Assembly (NCBI RefSeq): GCF_019720895.1
Contig: NZ_JAHKSH010000002.1
Location: 496,001-560,000 of the forward strand
Length of the DNA stretch: 64,000 nt
Reading direction: 5' to 3'
Origin: Microbacterium salitolerans
GTDB lineage: Bacteria; Actinomycetota; Actinomycetes; Actinomycetales; Microbacteriaceae
Shown here: positions 26,003-38,508 of the stretch, piece after piece
Position numbering within the stretch: the stretch's first letter is position 1
Layout of the letters: each line of letters starts with the position of its first letter
Notes under the pieces: model-generated
What the model was told of the DNA's origin: nothing
The model's database searches: none
The model's input: the letters and a program-made list of their open reading frames with translations, nothing else
Made by a program: the position numbers and the translations under genes

Positions 26003-27097
26003 TCACCCCACCAGGTGGCTTCGATGCTCGACGAGCGGGCACGTGAACACGTCGCGCTCGCCCAGCCCGACCCGGTTGATGTAGCGGATGACGATCGCGT
26101 AGGAGCCGAACAGGCCCGTCTGCGCATATGGCACGCCGTGCTCGCGGCAGTAGGCGGCGATGATCGGGGCGGCCAGGCGCAGGGACGGACGGGCCATCGA
26201 CGGGAACAGATGATGCTCGATCTGATAGTTCAGACCGCCCATCACCGTGTCGAGCAGGCGTGTGCCGCGGATATCGCGGCTCATCATCACCTGGCGGTGC
26301 AGGAAGTCGAGTCGCAGGTCGCGCGGGACGACGGGCATGCCCTTGTGGTTCGGGGCGAACGCGACGCCCATGTAGAACCCGAAGAGTCCGAGCTGGACGG
26401 CGAGGAACGTGGCGGCGATGCCCGGCGACAGCACGAGGAAGACGAGCAGAGTGAATCCGACGAGCCGCACGCTGAGCATCGCGATCTCGATCCAGCGCCG
26501 GTCGAGATGCGCCCGCGTCGCGACGCGGCGCACGCTTGCGGCGTGGAGCGACACGCCCTCGAGGAGCAGGATCGGGAAGAAGAACAGCCCCTGATGCGCG
26601 CGCAGCCACCGCAGGATCGGTGCCCGATGCAGATGTGTGCTCTCCCCGGTGACCGTGATGACGGGCAGCTCGATATCGGGATCGGAACCGATCTTGTTGG
26701 GGTTCGCGTGGTGTTTCGTGTGCTTGTGGCGCCACCAGCCGTAGCTCATGCCGACGAGAAGATCGCCGAGGATGAGACTGATCCAGTCGTTCCACTTCCC
26801 TGAACGGAAGATCTGACGGTGGGCGGCATCGTGACCGAGGAACGCGATCTGGGTGAAGACGATGGCGAGGGCGGCCGCCGTGAACAGCTGCCACCAGGTG
26901 TCGCCGATCCAGATGAACACAGCGAGACCGATCGCCAGGGCGAGAGGCAGGCCGACGAGCTTGACCCAGTAGTAGCCATAGCGCCGGCGCAGGAAGCCGC
27001 CGTCTCGGATCGTCTTCGCCAGCTCGGTGTAGTCGCTGGTGCCCTGCCCACTCGCGGGACGGACGGCGGATGACGTGGTGCTGCGGACGGTGGCCAT
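26003..27097 (-). CDS. Fatty acid desaturase
   Basis: 364 aa integral membrane di-iron desaturase acting on acyl chains of membrane lipids. The three His boxes are present: HDAAH (about residue 100), HKHTKHH (about 135) and QIEHH in NYQIEHHLFP (about 305). Hydrophobic segments lie between them. An AAGGAGG site 7 nt before the ATG suggests strong translation. The family includes acyl-lipid delta-type desaturases used for cold or membrane-fluidity adaptation. Position of the double bond cannot be deduced. Confidence 0.93.
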   Translation of the reverse strand: MATVRSTTSSAVRPASGQGTSDYTELAKTIRDGGFLRRRYGYYWVKLVGLPLALAIGLAVFIWIGDTWWQLFTAAALAIVFTQIAFLGHDAAHRQIFRSGKWNDWISLILGDLLVGMSYGWWRHKHTKHHANPNKIGSDPDIELPVITVTGESTHLHRAPILRWLRAHQGLFFFPILLLEGVSLHAASVRRVATRAHLDRRWIEIAMLSVRLVGFTLLVFLVLSPGIAATFLAVQLGLFGFYMGVAFAPNHKGMPVVPRDLRLDFLHRQVMMSRDIRGTRLLDTVMGGLNYQIEHHLFPSMARPSLRLAAPIIAAYCREHGVPYAQTGLFGSYAIVIRYINRVGLGERDVFTCPLVEHRSHLVG

Positions 27098-27175
27098 GAT
27101 CGAGCCTCCTTCCTGCGAGACTACGCTCGTCGGTGCGCAGCGGACAGGGGGTCACTCCGCGAAGACACCGGCCCG

Positions 27176-28408
27176 TCAGAACGCCGGCGGCGTCTTGAGA
27201 GCGCGGCGCCGCATGCGCATCAGCTGGATCACGTACGTCACCGCGACGAGGAGGCAGAACGCGGCCGTCGTCGACAGCCCCACGGCGAAGCTCGTGCCCG
27301 CCGCGATGAAGCCGACGACGAGCGCGCCGAGCCCTGTTCCGGCGTCGAAGCCGATGTTCCATGTGGTGCTCGCGACATTGCGCAGTCGATTCGGCACGGA
27401 GGCGAACGACACGACGAGCGTCAGATTCTGGAGCGCCCCGTAGGCGGCGCCGACGAGCCCCATTCCGACGAGGAGCGCGGCGACGCGGCCGTCGGGCGTG
27501 AGAACCGCCCACGCCGTGACGGCGAGGCCCGCCGCCCCCATGGCCAGCAGCGGAGCGATGAAGCGATGCGGACCGAACTGATCCGCGAGCCCACCGGCGA
27601 GCCACCGGGTGAAGGCGGCCGCCCCCGTGAACGCGAACAGGCCCGCCACGACGGTGGGCGCGGCGTAGCCGAACTGCGGAGCGAACGAGATGATCGCGCC
27701 GCCCGGCGTCGTGATCGCCAGCAGGACGAGAGACGGCGCGGCGAGGGCGAGGAGCAACCGCCCGCGGCCGACGGATCCGGCGCCCTCGCCGTCCTCGTCA
27801 CCGGCGTCAGCGCCCCGGTCGAGCCGCGCGCCGAGCAGAGCGGCGACCGGAGCGGCGAGGACCGGCAGACAGCCGAGCGCGAACACGATGCGGAAGTCGA
27901 CCGACTCGGCGATCCACGCCGAGATCGGCGTCAGCAGGAACTGCGGAACGGCGATCGCCAGACCGTACGCGCCGATCGCACGGCCCCGATGGGACTCCTC
28001 GACGAGGTGCGCGACGGCGCTGGCCCCGCAGACGGTGAGCACGGCGAATCCCGCGCCGCGGACGGCTGACAGCGCGAGGATGACCCAGAGGTCATCTGCG
28101 AGGCCGAACAGCGCCGATGGCGCGCCGAGCAGCAGCATCCCGGCGATCATCGTGCCTCGCCACCCGGTCGTCCGCAGCGCCCACGGAACCGTCATCTGCA
28201 CGAGGACCGTCGCGAGCATGAGGACCGCATTGACGAGCCCTGCGCCGGCTTCGTCCGCGCCCCCGATCCGTGCCCAGAGCGGCGCGGTGGGCAGCAGCAG
28301 GGCGTAGCCAGCGAAGCCGAGCGACGACATCGCGATCAGCGCACGCATCCCGGGCACGCGCCAGACGGAACCGGATCGGGGCGGTGTCGGTTCAGCAGCG
28401 TCTCGCAT
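27176..28408 (-). CDS. MFS transporter
   Basis: 410 aa with about twelve transmembrane segments, in the major facilitator superfamily. The ATG at 28408 has a GGGGAG site 9 nt upstream; a longer in-frame ORF reads back through the terminator and tRNA and is not real. The two halves are joined by an acidic, Gly-rich loop (DAGDEDGEGAG). It resembles drug- or metabolite-efflux permeases, but the substrate cannot be predicted. Confidence 0.88.
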   Translation of the reverse strand: MRDAAEPTPPRSGSVWRVPGMRALIAMSSLGFAGYALLLPTAPLWARIGGADEAGAGLVNAVLMLATVLVQMTVPWALRTTGWRGTMIAGMLLLGAPSALFGLADDLWVILALSAVRGAGFAVLTVCGASAVAHLVEESHRGRAIGAYGLAIAVPQFLLTPISAWIAESVDFRIVFALGCLPVLAAPVAALLGARLDRGADAGDEDGEGAGSVGRGRLLLALAAPSLVLLAITTPGGAIISFAPQFGYAAPTVVAGLFAFTGAAAFTRWLAGGLADQFGPHRFIAPLLAMGAAGLAVTAWAVLTPDGRVAALLVGMGLVGAAYGALQNLTLVVSFASVPNRLRNVASTTWNIGFDAGTGLGALVVGFIAAGTSFAVGLSTTAAFCLLVAVTYVIQLMRMRRRALKTPPAF

Positions 28409-28511
28409 CAGACGATTCTCCCCGACCTCCGATGCCGGTCCGGCGCCCGACGTGACGGAGGCCTCGACACTGGCGCGGTTCGCGCATCTCAGCAGTGGGC
28501 TGCCCGCAGAG

Positions 28512-28545
28512 AAAAAGCCTGTTCCGTCGTGTGAGGAAACAGGCT
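28512..28545 (-). terminator. Intrinsic terminator of tRNA-Ala
   Basis: On the minus strand the stem AGCCTGTT(T)CC / GGAACAGGCT (one bulged T) is followed directly by TTTTTC, a classic Rho-independent terminator 19 nt after the tRNA. Confidence 0.85.
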
Positions 28546-28563
28546 GATTCTTCGCGATGTACG

Positions 28564-28636
28564 TGGATCTGAGGGGACTCGAACCCCTGACCCCCTGCAT
28601 GCCATGCAGGTGCGCTACCAGCTGCGCCACAGACCC
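28564..28636 (-). tRNA. tRNA-Ala (GGC)
   Basis: 73-nt cloverleaf without encoded CCA. The acceptor stem GGGTCTG/CAGATCC closes with one G-T pair; the anticodon stem CCTGC/GCAGG holds the loop ATGGCAT with anticodon GGC. The T-arm GGGTTCGAGTCCC is standard. Confidence 0.95.
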
Positions 28637-28693
28637 GTTCTGGAGTTTTACACCCTCGCGGGCAACTCCATAAGCTTACAACAACGCCGGGAA

Positions 28694-29077
28694 TCAGGCG
28701 AAATCGGCCTCGACCGACGGGCGTGTCGGGATCTCGAACGGCACCGTCGGGCAGTCCTTCCAGAGGCGCTCGAGCCCGTAGTACTCACGCTCCTCCTGAT
28801 GGAACACGTGCACGATGAGGTCACCGAAGTCGCACAGGATCCAACGGCCCTCGGCTTTGCCTTCGCGGCGCAGGAGCTTGTGACCTGCCTGGTTGAGGGC
28901 GCGCTCGATCTCGTCGGAGATCGCGGCCGCGTTGCGCTCGGAACGCCCCGTGACGATGAGGAAGATGTCGGCGAGCGGCATAGGCTCCGACACATCGAGG
29001 GCGACGAGATCCTCGCCGCCCATCTTGTCGGCCGCGGCGACCGCGAGCTGGAGCATGTCGGAGGAAGAGCTGTTCAC
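28694..29077 (-). CDS. rsfS: Ribosome silencing factor RsfS
   Basis: 127 aa RsfS/Iojap protein, which binds ribosomal protein L14 and blocks subunit joining in starvation. Typical sequence: AADKMGGEDLVALDVSEPMPLADIFLIVTG split by the nucleotidyltransferase-like fold, RNAAAISDEIE, and WILCDFGDLIVHVFHQEEREYYGLERLW near the end, described here in pieces. The GTG start overlaps the upstream stop (GTGA). It follows nadD and the membrane protein gene, the usual actinobacterial order. Confidence 0.95.
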   Translation of the reverse strand: MNSSSSDMLQLAVAAADKMGGEDLVALDVSEPMPLADIFLIVTGRSERNAAAISDEIERALNQAGHKLLRREGKAEGRWILCDFGDLIVHVFHQEEREYYGLERLWKDCPTVPFEIPTRPSVEADFA

Positions 29078-30063
29078 TGGTTGAAGACTCCCGTGAAATA
29101 GAGGGTGGCGAGGGTGGCGACCGCGGCGATTCCGAGGACGCCCGCGGTGATGCCGAGGGTGAAGACGAGGCCGCGACCTCGCTCGGGAGCGGGCGGACGG
29201 ATGACGTCGCTCGCGTTCTTCTGAATGGAGATCGCATCGGATGCCGCGATCGGAGTCGGAGAGGAGTGCGCGGGGATCTCGCCGTCGATGAGCACCGCGT
29301 CGACTTCGCGGCCGTCCGTGGTCCCCTTCGCCGCGCCCGTGGAGCCGAGGCCCTCGGGCAGGCGATGGGAGCTCGTCATGATGATGGAGCTCGGCGACGT
29401 CGGCGCGTAGTGCTCCATGAGGTCGTCGAACGACTTCGTCCCCGTCGAGCCCGACGAGGTGCCGACGCCCGCTCCGAAGGTCGGCGCCAGACGCGGGATC
29501 CCGTTTCCGCCGTCGAACTCGTCGCGCGGTGCGTCGAGGGACTCCGGCGCGAGAGCGCCCACGGCGTCGCCCTGCGGGTCGATGACGGTGACGACTCGCT
29601 GCTCCCCCGTCGACGCGTCCGACGTCTGGGGCGCCTCGTCGTCCGAGTGCGGCTCCGCGACGTCGTCGACGGTCGTGTCGCGTCCCGCGGAGCTCACGTC
29701 CGCGATGCGTGCCGGCGATTCCTCGGCGACAAGCTCGTCTGCCGAAAGCTCGTCCTGCGCGACGTCAGCATCCGTGCCGGCGTCGGACTCCTCCGGTGCG
29801 CCCGCCTCATCGGTCTGAGTGATGATCGGGACCTCGTTGGTGCGCAGTCTACGGAGCTCTTTGCGCGTGAGCGGGTGCTCGTCGACCTGCTCTGGTTGCG
29901 AGCTCGCGACGACGTGGTGCTCCGCCGACGGGTTCGATTCCGGGTCCACGGGAGCCGACGCGCGAACCGCCTCGCGCACGGCGGCATCGCCGCCCTTCGC
30001 ACGCAGCTCTCGCAGCTCGCGGCGTGTCAGAGGCCGCCCGCTCTGCTCGTCGAGTGTGCTCAT
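29074..30063 (-). CDS. Low-complexity membrane protein between nadD and rsfS
   Basis: 329 aa protein with a long, acidic, probably disordered cytoplasmic region and one C-terminal transmembrane helix (about residues 303-325) with almost nothing outside. A repeated motif is seen twice: [11 protein letters not shown] (residues 12-22) and [11 protein letters not shown] (about 66-76). I know this motif from several Microbacteriaceae membrane proteins but not its role. Starts and stops overlap both neighbours (ATGA, GTGA), so it is translated together with nadD and rsfS. Confidence 0.8.
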   Translation of the reverse strand: MSTLDEQSGRPLTRRELRELRAKGGDAAVREAVRASAPVDPESNPSAEHHVVASSQPEQVDEHPLTRKELRRLRTNEVPIITQTDEAGAPEESDAGTDADVAQDELSADELVAEESPARIADVSSAGRDTTVDDVAEPHSDDEAPQTSDASTGEQRVVTVIDPQGDAVGALAPESLDAPRDEFDGGNGIPRLAPTFGAGVGTSSGSTGTKSFDDLMEHYAPTSPSSIIMTSSHRLPEGLGSTGAAKGTTDGREVDAVLIDGEIPAHSSPTPIAASDAISIQKNASDVIRPPAPERGRGLVFTLGITAGVLGIAAVATLATLYFTGVFNQ

Positions 30064-30659
30064 ACCCTGCTCCGATAGAGGTGGTGTTTGGCGATGTACT
30101 GCACGACGCCGTCGGGAACCAGATACCACACGGGCAACCCCTTCTCGACGCGGGCGCGACAGTCCGTCGACGATATCGCCAGGGCCGGGATCTCAAGGCG
30201 ACTCACGCGGTCGCTGGGAAGATCTCCGATATCCAGCTCGTGCCCTGGTCGGGAGACCGCCACGAAGTGCGCGAGCTCCCACAGCTCATCATGATCGCGC
30301 CAGCTGAGAATCTGCGCCACGGCGTCTGCTCCCGTGATGAAGAAGAACTCCGCTCCGGGACGTGAGTCGTTCAGATCACGCAGGGTGTCGACTGTGTACG
30401 TCGGACCCGCTCGATCGATGTCGAGGCGACTGACCGTGAACCCCGGGTTCGACGCCGTCGCGATGACTGTCATCTCATAGCGAGCCTGCGGATCCGACAC
30501 GTCGCCCTTGTGCCAGGGCTGTCCCGTCGGAACGAACACGACCTCATCCAGGCCGAAAGACGTCGCGACCTCGCTCGCCGCCACAAGATGGCCATGGTGG
30601 ATCGGGTCGAACGTGCCGCCCATCACACCGATGCGAGGAGGTCGCGACGCCTCTGTCAC
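30060..30659 (-). CDS. nadD: Nicotinate-nucleotide adenylyltransferase
   Basis: 199 aa enzyme of NAD biosynthesis, adenylating nicotinate mononucleotide. The nucleotidyltransferase motif [12 protein letters not shown] is at residues 14-25, followed by [28 protein letters not shown] and the ATP-binding [13 protein letters not shown] start at 30659. The gene overlaps the following membrane protein gene. Confidence 0.95.
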   Translation of the reverse strand: MTEASRPPRIGVMGGTFDPIHHGHLVAASEVATSFGLDEVVFVPTGQPWHKGDVSDPQARYEMTVIATASNPGFTVSRLDIDRAGPTYTVDTLRDLNDSRPGAEFFFITGADAVAQILSWRDHDELWELAHFVAVSRPGHELDIGDLPSDRVSRLEIPALAISSTDCRARVEKGLPVWYLVPDGVVQYIAKHHLYRSRV

Positions 30660-30668
30660 GGCGCGAAC

Positions 30669-30860
30669 CTAGTGCTTCTCGTCAGAGTGCTCTGCCGGAT
30701 CCGCGTGGCGGTTCGCCACGTTGCGGTACGAGGCGACGACCATGGCCAGCACGGCGAAGACCGCCATGGCGACGATGCCGTACGGAAGGGTGTCGAGCGC
30801 CACGTGCTCAGTGTGCTCGGACTCGGCTGCGAAGAGCGCGAGCGCGGAGGCGAAGTGCAT
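30669..30860 (-). CDS. Small membrane protein upstream of nadD
   Basis: 63 aa with one transmembrane helix (about residues 27-45) and a charged, His-rich C-terminus (NRHADPAEHSDEKH). AGGAGT-like ribosome signals precede the ATG. It lies 9 nt before nadD in the same direction and probably belongs to the same transcript. Function unknown; the same small gene is familiar at this spot in Microbacteriaceae. Confidence 0.75.
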   Translation of the reverse strand: MHFASALALFAAESEHTEHVALDTLPYGIVAMAVFAVLAMVVASYRNVANRHADPAEHSDEKH

Positions 30861-30928
30861 CCTGACTCCGTTCAGATGGTGTTGAAGACGACGCCTCTCA
30901 GCTTATCGCCTGAGGGGCAGGGATCCCG

Positions 30929-32182
30929 TCAGGGACGGATCTGGCCGGAGCCGCGTCCGATCCACTTCGTGCTCGTCAGCTCCGGCAGCCCCATGGGCCC
31001 GCGCGCGTGGAGCTTCTGGGTGGAGATGCCGACCTCGGCGCCGAATCCGTACTCGCCGCCATCGGTGAAGCGCGTCGACGCGTTGACGTAAACGGCGGCC
31101 GAATCGACCTCGGCGAGGAACTTCTCGGCGTTGCGCACGTCGGTCGTGACGATGGTCTCGGTGTGATGGGTGCTGAACTTCTCGATGTGGTCGATCGCCT
31201 CATCGAGCGTGTCGACGATCTTCATCGAGATGTCGAGACTGAGGTACTCCGTGCCCCAGTCCTCCTCCGTCGCCGGGACGATGTCGCTCGCGAGCGACTG
31301 CACCGTCTCGTCGCCGTGCACGGTGACGCCGCTGGCCTGCAGCGCAGCGACGACGGCAGGGACGAGGCGCTCGGCCGCATCGCGCAGCACGAGCACGCTC
31401 TCGGCCGAGTTGCACACGCTCACGCGGTGGGTCTTCGAGTTGACCGTGATCTCGCGGGCCCAGTCGTCGGGAGCCGTCGTGTCGAGCACGACGTGCACGT
31501 TGCCGGCGCCCGTCTCGATGACCGGGACCGTCGACTCGGTGACGACCGTCTCGATCAGCCCGGCGCTGCCGCGCGGCACGAGGACATCGATGAAGCCGCG
31601 CCCGCGCATGAGCGCCTTGGCGCCGTCGCGACCGAACTCGTCGACCGTCTGGATCGCCTCGGGTGAGATGCCCTGCGAGGTGAGCGCGTCGCGCATGATC
31701 GCGACGAGCGCCATGTTCGAAGACATCGCGGCGCTCCCGCCGCGCAGGACGACCGTGTTGCCGGACCGCAGCGCGAGCGCCGCGATGTCGACCGTCACGT
31801 TCGGGCGCGCCTCGTAGATCGCGCCGACGACGCCGAAGGGAACGCGCACCTGCTCGAGGCTGATGCCGTTCGCCATGCGCTCGCCCCGGACGACCTGTCC
31901 GACAGGATCGGGAAGCGCGGCGACCTGACGCGTGGCGTCGGCGAGAGCCGCGATGCGCTCGGGCGAGAAGGCGAGGCGATCGAGCAGCGAGTCGCCGATC
32001 CCCTTCACACGGCCGCGATCGAGGTCTTCGGCGTTCGCCGCGATGATGGTCTGCTGGTTCGCGACGAGGGCGTCGGCGATCGCATGGAGCGCGTCGCCCT
32101 TCTCGGTGCTCGTGAGGCGGGCGATGCCGCGTGCGGCCTCCTTGGCCAGCGCGAACCTGGTCTCGGGTGCGTCGGTGCTCAT
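30929..32182 (-). CDS. proA: Glutamate-5-semialdehyde dehydrogenase
   Basis: 417 aa, second enzyme of proline synthesis, reducing gamma-glutamyl phosphate to the semialdehyde with NADPH. Family motifs: VPFGVVGAIYEARPNVTVD, LRGGSAAMSSN, ETGAGNVHVV, and the catalytic Cys in HRVSVCNSAESVL near residue 265. The ATG overlaps the proB stop by one base (TGATG), so ProB and ProA are made together, in line with their known enzyme complex. Confidence 0.97.
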   Translation of the reverse strand: MSTDAPETRFALAKEAARGIARLTSTEKGDALHAIADALVANQQTIIAANAEDLDRGRVKGIGDSLLDRLAFSPERIAALADATRQVAALPDPVGQVVRGERMANGISLEQVRVPFGVVGAIYEARPNVTVDIAALALRSGNTVVLRGGSAAMSSNMALVAIMRDALTSQGISPEAIQTVDEFGRDGAKALMRGRGFIDVLVPRGSAGLIETVVTESTVPVIETGAGNVHVVLDTTAPDDWAREITVNSKTHRVSVCNSAESVLVLRDAAERLVPAVVAALQASGVTVHGDETVQSLASDIVPATEEDWGTEYLSLDISMKIVDTLDEAIDHIEKFSTHHTETIVTTDVRNAEKFLAEVDSAAVYVNASTRFTDGGEYGFGAEVGISTQKLHARGPMGLPELTSTKWIGRGSGQIRP

Positions 32183-33030
32183 CAGTTCTCCTCGCTCTCG
32201 TCGTCCTGCAGGATCAGTGAGAGGGTCTCCGTCTGGGGATCCCCCGTCTCCGCCGGTGTGAACCACGTTCCCACGTCGTGCCCCGCGAGGGCATCCGCGA
32301 TGTTGTCGGCGCTCGTGACGAGCGCGCCGACGCCGTGCTCCTGGGCGAGGCGGCCGGCCGTCGCCTTCGTCGCGGCACCGCCCGTGCCGACGCTGTTGAC
32401 GACCTTGCCGCCGAACTCGAACTGACGCAGGTCGTCGTCGGGGGCGATCGTGTCGATCGGTCGGGATCCCTCACGGTCCGGCGGTGCCGTATAGAGGGCC
32501 GTGATATCGCTGAGGAGCACCAGCGCATCCGCCTTCATGAGGTGCGCGACCAGCGCGGACAGCCGGTCGTTGTCGCCGAAGCGGATCTCGTGCGTCGCGA
32601 CGGTGTCGTTCTCGTTGACGATCGGGAGCACGCCCAGGGTGAGCATGCGGTCGATCGCGCGCCGTGCGTTGCTGCGCGGGGTGCTGTTCTGCAGGTCGCT
32701 CAGCGTGAGGAGCACCTGGCCGGCTAGGACGCCATAGCGGTCGAGGCTCGACTGCCAGCGCCAGAGGAGCACGTTCTGTCCGACCGCGGCAGCTGCCTGC
32801 TGCGTCGCGAGGTCAGACGGCTTGCCCTGACCGAGGTCCATCAGCGAGACCGCCGTGGCGATGGCTCCCGAGGAGACGAAGATGATCTCCTGTCCCCGAG
32901 AGCGCGCCTCGACGATCGCATCTGCGAGCATGTCGATGCGCCACGATGCGTCGCCGCTGATCGAAGAGGAGCCGACTTTGACGACGATCCTCTTCGCGGT
33001 TGCCAGATCTTGACGTGCGTATGCCGTCAC
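32182..33030 (-). CDS. proB: Glutamate 5-kinase, no PUA domain
   Basis: 282 aa, first enzyme of proline synthesis. It shows the amino acid kinase fold: [48 protein letters not shown] and [10 protein letters not shown]. The protein ends shortly after the kinase domain, so the ~90-residue C-terminal PUA domain of E. coli ProB (367 aa) is missing. The GTG start overlaps the obg stop as GTGA. Confidence 0.95.
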   Translation of the reverse strand: MTAYARQDLATAKRIVVKVGSSSISGDASWRIDMLADAIVEARSRGQEIIFVSSGAIATAVSLMDLGQGKPSDLATQQAAAAVGQNVLLWRWQSSLDRYGVLAGQVLLTLSDLQNSTPRSNARRAIDRMLTLGVLPIVNENDTVATHEIRFGDNDRLSALVAHLMKADALVLLSDITALYTAPPDREGSRPIDTIAPDDDLRQFEFGGKVVNSVGTGGAATKATAGRLAQEHGVGALVTSADNIADALAGHDVGTWFTPAETGDPQTETLSLILQDDESEEN

Positions 33031-34547
33031 TCTGTACCATCCATCCTTTCGAACGTCTCCTCCTCATCGCGAGAAAGACGACGTTCCTCTTCCAGTGCGC
33101 GCTCGATCGTGCGCGCATCCTGTCTGGCCTTGTAGGCCTCGCGGCGCTCCGCCGTCGTGCGGCGGTGGTTGCCTTCGAGGCGGGGGTCCGTTCCGCGCGG
33201 CGCCTGCGTGAGCTCGGCGGCCGACGAGAGCGCCGGATCCCAGTCGAACACGATGGCGTCGTCGTCGCCGATCACGACGGGGACGCCGGGCACGGCACCG
33301 GCGCGGAACAGCGCGTTCTCGATGCCGATCTTCTCGAGGCGATCGGCCAGATAGCCGACGGCCTCCTCGTTCTGGAAGTCGGTCTGCTGGACCCAGCGCT
33401 CGGGCTTCTCGCCGCGGATCCGGAACAGATCGCCATACGAGCCGCCTTCGCGGGTGACCGTGAACGCCTTGCGCGACCCCTGCGGGCGGATGATCACGCG
33501 TTCGGTCGGCTCCTCCGCGGGCGCCAGGCGACGCTGTTCGTCGATGAGCTCGGCCAGCGCGAAGGTGAACTCGCGCAGCCCGCGCCGGGCGACCGTCGAG
33601 AGCTCGAAGACGCGGAAGCCGAGCTTCTCGAGGTCGGGACGGACGAAGTCGGCGAGCTCCTCGGCCTGCGGCACATCGATCTTGTTGAGGACGACCATCT
33701 GCGGGCGATCGAGCAGCGGCGTCTGTCCCTCCGGGACCTCGTAGTTGCCGAGCTCACGGCGGATGATCTCGAGGTCGCTCACGGGGTCTCTGCCGGACTC
33801 GAGCGTCGCGCAGTCGAGCACGTGAACGATCGCCGTGCAGCGCTCGACGTGCCGCAGGAAGTCGAGTCCGAGGCCCCGTCCCTCGCTCGCGCCCTCGATG
33901 AGACCGGGGACGTCGGCGACCGTGAAGCGGATGTCTCCCGACTGCACGACGCCGAGGTTCGGGTGCAGCGTCGTGAAGGGGTAGTCGGCGATCTTGGGGC
34001 GCGCCGCGGACATGGCAGCGACGAGGCTCGACTTGCCGGCCGAGGGGAACCCGACGAGCGCGACGTCCGCGAGCGTCTTGAGCTCGAGCAGGACGTCGCC
34101 TTCCCAGCCGGGCGTGCCGAGAAGCGCGAAACCCGGCGCCTTGCGCTTGGGTGAGGAAAGTGCGGCATTTCCGAGGCCGCCGCGGCCACCCGGCGCCGCC
34201 ACGAATCGCATGCCGGGCTCGATCAGGTCAGCGAGGACCTCACCGGATGGATCCTTCACGACCGTGCCGACCGGAACCGGGAGCTCCAGCGTGGGGGCCT
34301 GCGCACCCGAACGCATGTCGCCCATGCCGAATCCGCCGTTCTCAGACCTGCGGTGGGGCGAGTGGTGGTAGCTGAGCAGGGTTGTCGTCTGCGTATCGGC
34401 GACGAGGACGACATCGCCGCCGTCTCCCCCATTGCCGCCGTCGGGACCCGCGAGCGGTTTGAACTTCTCGCGGCGAACGGACACACACCCGTTGCCGCCG
34501 CTGCCCGCCCTCAGGTGCAGGGTGACCTCGTCGACGAACGTGACCAT
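33027..34547 (-). CDS. obgE: GTPase Obg (CgtA)
   Basis: 506 aa ribosome-associated GTPase needed for 50S assembly and stress control. Glycine-rich Obg fold first ([30 protein letters not shown]), then the G domain from about residue 160 with [10 protein letters not shown] (G1), DVPGLIEGA (G3) and NKIDVPQ (G4), then the OCT domain and an acidic/basic C-terminal tail typical of actinobacteria. An AGAAGAGG site precedes the ATG. It lies downstream of rplU-rpmA and upstream of proBA. Confidence 0.97.
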   Translation of the reverse strand: MVTFVDEVTLHLRAGSGGNGCVSVRREKFKPLAGPDGGNGGDGGDVVLVADTQTTTLLSYHHSPHRRSENGGFGMGDMRSGAQAPTLELPVPVGTVVKDPSGEVLADLIEPGMRFVAAPGGRGGLGNAALSSPKRKAPGFALLGTPGWEGDVLLELKTLADVALVGFPSAGKSSLVAAMSAARPKIADYPFTTLHPNLGVVQSGDIRFTVADVPGLIEGASEGRGLGLDFLRHVERCTAIVHVLDCATLESGRDPVSDLEIIRRELGNYEVPEGQTPLLDRPQMVVLNKIDVPQAEELADFVRPDLEKLGFRVFELSTVARRGLREFTFALAELIDEQRRLAPAEEPTERVIIRPQGSRKAFTVTREGGSYGDLFRIRGEKPERWVQQTDFQNEEAVGYLADRLEKIGIENALFRAGAVPGVPVVIGDDDAIVFDWDPALSSAAELTQAPRGTDPRLEGNHRRTTAERREAYKARQDARTIERALEEERRLSRDEEETFERMDGTE

Positions 34548-34614
34548 TGTGCCTCTTCTCGAACTCCGGGCCCGTGGCCCACTATGCCGCGTGCGGGATG
34601 AGTCCCGCTACGCA

Positions 34615-34646
34615 GAACGGGGGCGAGCTCATGCCCGCCCCCGTTC
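34615..34646 (-). terminator. Hairpin between rpmA and obg
   Basis: GAACGGGGGCG (34615-34625) and CGCCCCCGTTC (34636-34646) form an 11-bp stem. It lies 29 nt after the rpmA stop, without a T-run. It probably reduces read-through from ribosomal protein genes into obg. Confidence 0.6.
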
Positions 34647-34675
34647 CGGATGCAGATTGCGCGTGATGCCGGCGA

Positions 34676-34933
34676 TTACTCGGCTGCGGCCACCACGTTG
34701 ACGACCTTGCGGCCGCCCTTGCTGCCGAACTCGACCGCGCCCGCGGCGAGAGCGAACAGGGTGTCGTCGCCACCACGGCCGACGTTGGCGCCGGGGTGGA
34801 AGTGCGTGCCGCGCTGGCGGACGAGGATCTCGCCCGCGTTGACGTCCTGGCCGCCGAAGCGCTTCACGCCGAGGCGCTGCGCGTTCGAGTCACGACCGTT
34901 GCGAGTGGAGCTTGCGCCCTTCTTATGTGCCAT
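34676..34933 (-). CDS. rpmA: 50S ribosomal protein L27
   Basis: 85 aa, full length. [19 protein letters not shown] is the standard start, without the cleavable extension found in some Firmicutes; GVKRFGGQ and [16 protein letters not shown] follow. It follows rplU by 18 nt, the normal operon. Confidence 0.99.
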   Translation of the reverse strand: MAHKKGASSTRNGRDSNAQRLGVKRFGGQDVNAGEILVRQRGTHFHPGANVGRGGDDTLFALAAGAVEFGSKGGRKVVNVVAAAE

Positions 34934-34951
34934 TTCTCAAGCCTCTCCGGA

Positions 34952-35260
34952 TTACTTGATGCCAGTGACCTTGACGCGCGTGAGCTCCTGACGGTGGCCC
35001 TGGCGCTTCTTGTAGCCGGTCTTGTTCTTGTACTTCTGGATGACGATCTTCGGGCCGCGGAGGTCGTTGAGAACCTCAGCGGTGACCGTGACCTTCGACA
35101 GCGCGTCGGCGTCGGTCGTCACGTTCTCGCCGTCGACGAAGAGGACGGCGGGCAGCTCGATCGACTCACCCTCGGCAGCCTGGACACGGTCGAGCGTGAT
35201 GATCGTTCCGACCTCGACCTTCTCCTGCCGGCCACCGGCGCGAACAACTGCGTAAACCAC
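34952..35260 (-). CDS. rplU: 50S ribosomal protein L21
   Basis: 102 aa. [18 protein letters not shown] at the start and [21 protein letters not shown] at the end identify L21. The GTG at 35260 gives the standard N-terminus; an open frame extends about 23 codons upstream without similarity. First gene of the rplU-rpmA-obg-proBA cluster. Confidence 0.98.
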   Translation of the reverse strand: MVYAVVRAGGRQEKVEVGTIITLDRVQAAEGESIELPAVLFVDGENVTTDADALSKVTVTAEVLNDLRGPKIVIQKYKNKTGYKKRQGHRQELTRVKVTGIK

Positions 35261-35452
35261 GTTGATACCTGTTTCATTGGGGACAGCCTGCGGCCGTCCG
35301 AATCTCACGGGAAGTCTTGGGCACTTCACTCCGAGGGAAAAGCGGAGAGTCGCGCTCCTGCTTGCATCGCACTGGATGTGCGAGGTGCGTCAGCAAGGCT
35401 TCTGTCGCGCCGCCAGTGGGAGAGCGCGCGACCGGAGATGCACCAACGGATA

Positions 35453-35482
35453 ACTTTACCCGAAGTCTGCTGAATCCGGCAA
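35453..35482 (-). promoter_or_regulatory. Predicted promoter of rplU
   Basis: Minus-strand TTGCCG (-35, 35477-35482) and TAAAGT (-10, 35453-35458) are 18 bp apart. Transcription from here would give a leader of about 185 nt before rplU, long enough for folded control elements. Confidence 0.55.
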
Positions 35483-35843
35483 TCAGGTCGACCGGCGCGT
35501 CGCAGTCGTTCGCGCCCGGGGCCCGCGCAGAGTTCTATGCTGGTGAATATGACGATCCTCGTCGACTCTCCCCTGTGGCCGGCGCACGGGCGCTACTGGT
35601 CGCACCTCGTCAGCGACTCGGACCTGGAGGAGCTGCACGCGTTCGCGGCAGCCAACGGGATCCCTCGCCGCGGATTCGATCTCGACCACTACGACGTGCC
35701 GGAGGACGTGCTCGAGCGCCTCGTCGAGGCCGGAGCCCGGCGGGTGACCGCGGGTGAGCTCACGCGCGCGCTGATCGGCTCTGGACTGCGGATCCGCGCG
35801 AAGGATCGGCCGGCGGCGCGCCAGGCGCACCGCCGGCCCGACA

Positions 35844-38216
<2,373 letters not shown>

Positions 38217-38401
38217 CTCTGGCGAACTCCCTGCACGAGCGGTTTCCCTGCCCGTGGAAATCGTGCTGTCGCGCGGGGCGCGAGCCAGCTCCCAATTGGT
38301 CTGCGACTGGCCCATCGGCTCTGGTCGCGCGGAGCATCCGTTGCTCCGAAGTCTTCTTCGCGTCGACACCCGGGGCGCGCACGCGGCGAGCGTCAGGTGT
38401 C

Positions 38402-38410
38402 ATTATCTCA
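38402..38410 (-). promoter_or_regulatory. Extended -10 element upstream of rne
   Basis: Minus strand TGAGATAAT, a consensus-like extended -10, lies about 190 bp before the rne ATG. No good -35 is visible. The 292-bp gap between rne and the VKOR gene otherwise shows nothing I can name; RNase E leaders often carry autoregulatory RNA. Confidence 0.45.
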
Positions 38411-38508
38411 CCTTGGCGCGTATCCGCGCATTCCCACGTCAATCGCTGTCATCGGCGCGTCGCGCGCGAGCGGTGCTCGCCCCCGGTCGGCAGTGCGACA
38501 CTGATTCC

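Noticed and set aside
30889-30916. Hairpin after proA
   Set aside because: CCCCTCAG/CTGAGAGG contains a C/A mismatch in the minus-strand RNA and has no T-run, so it is too weak to annotate as terminator.
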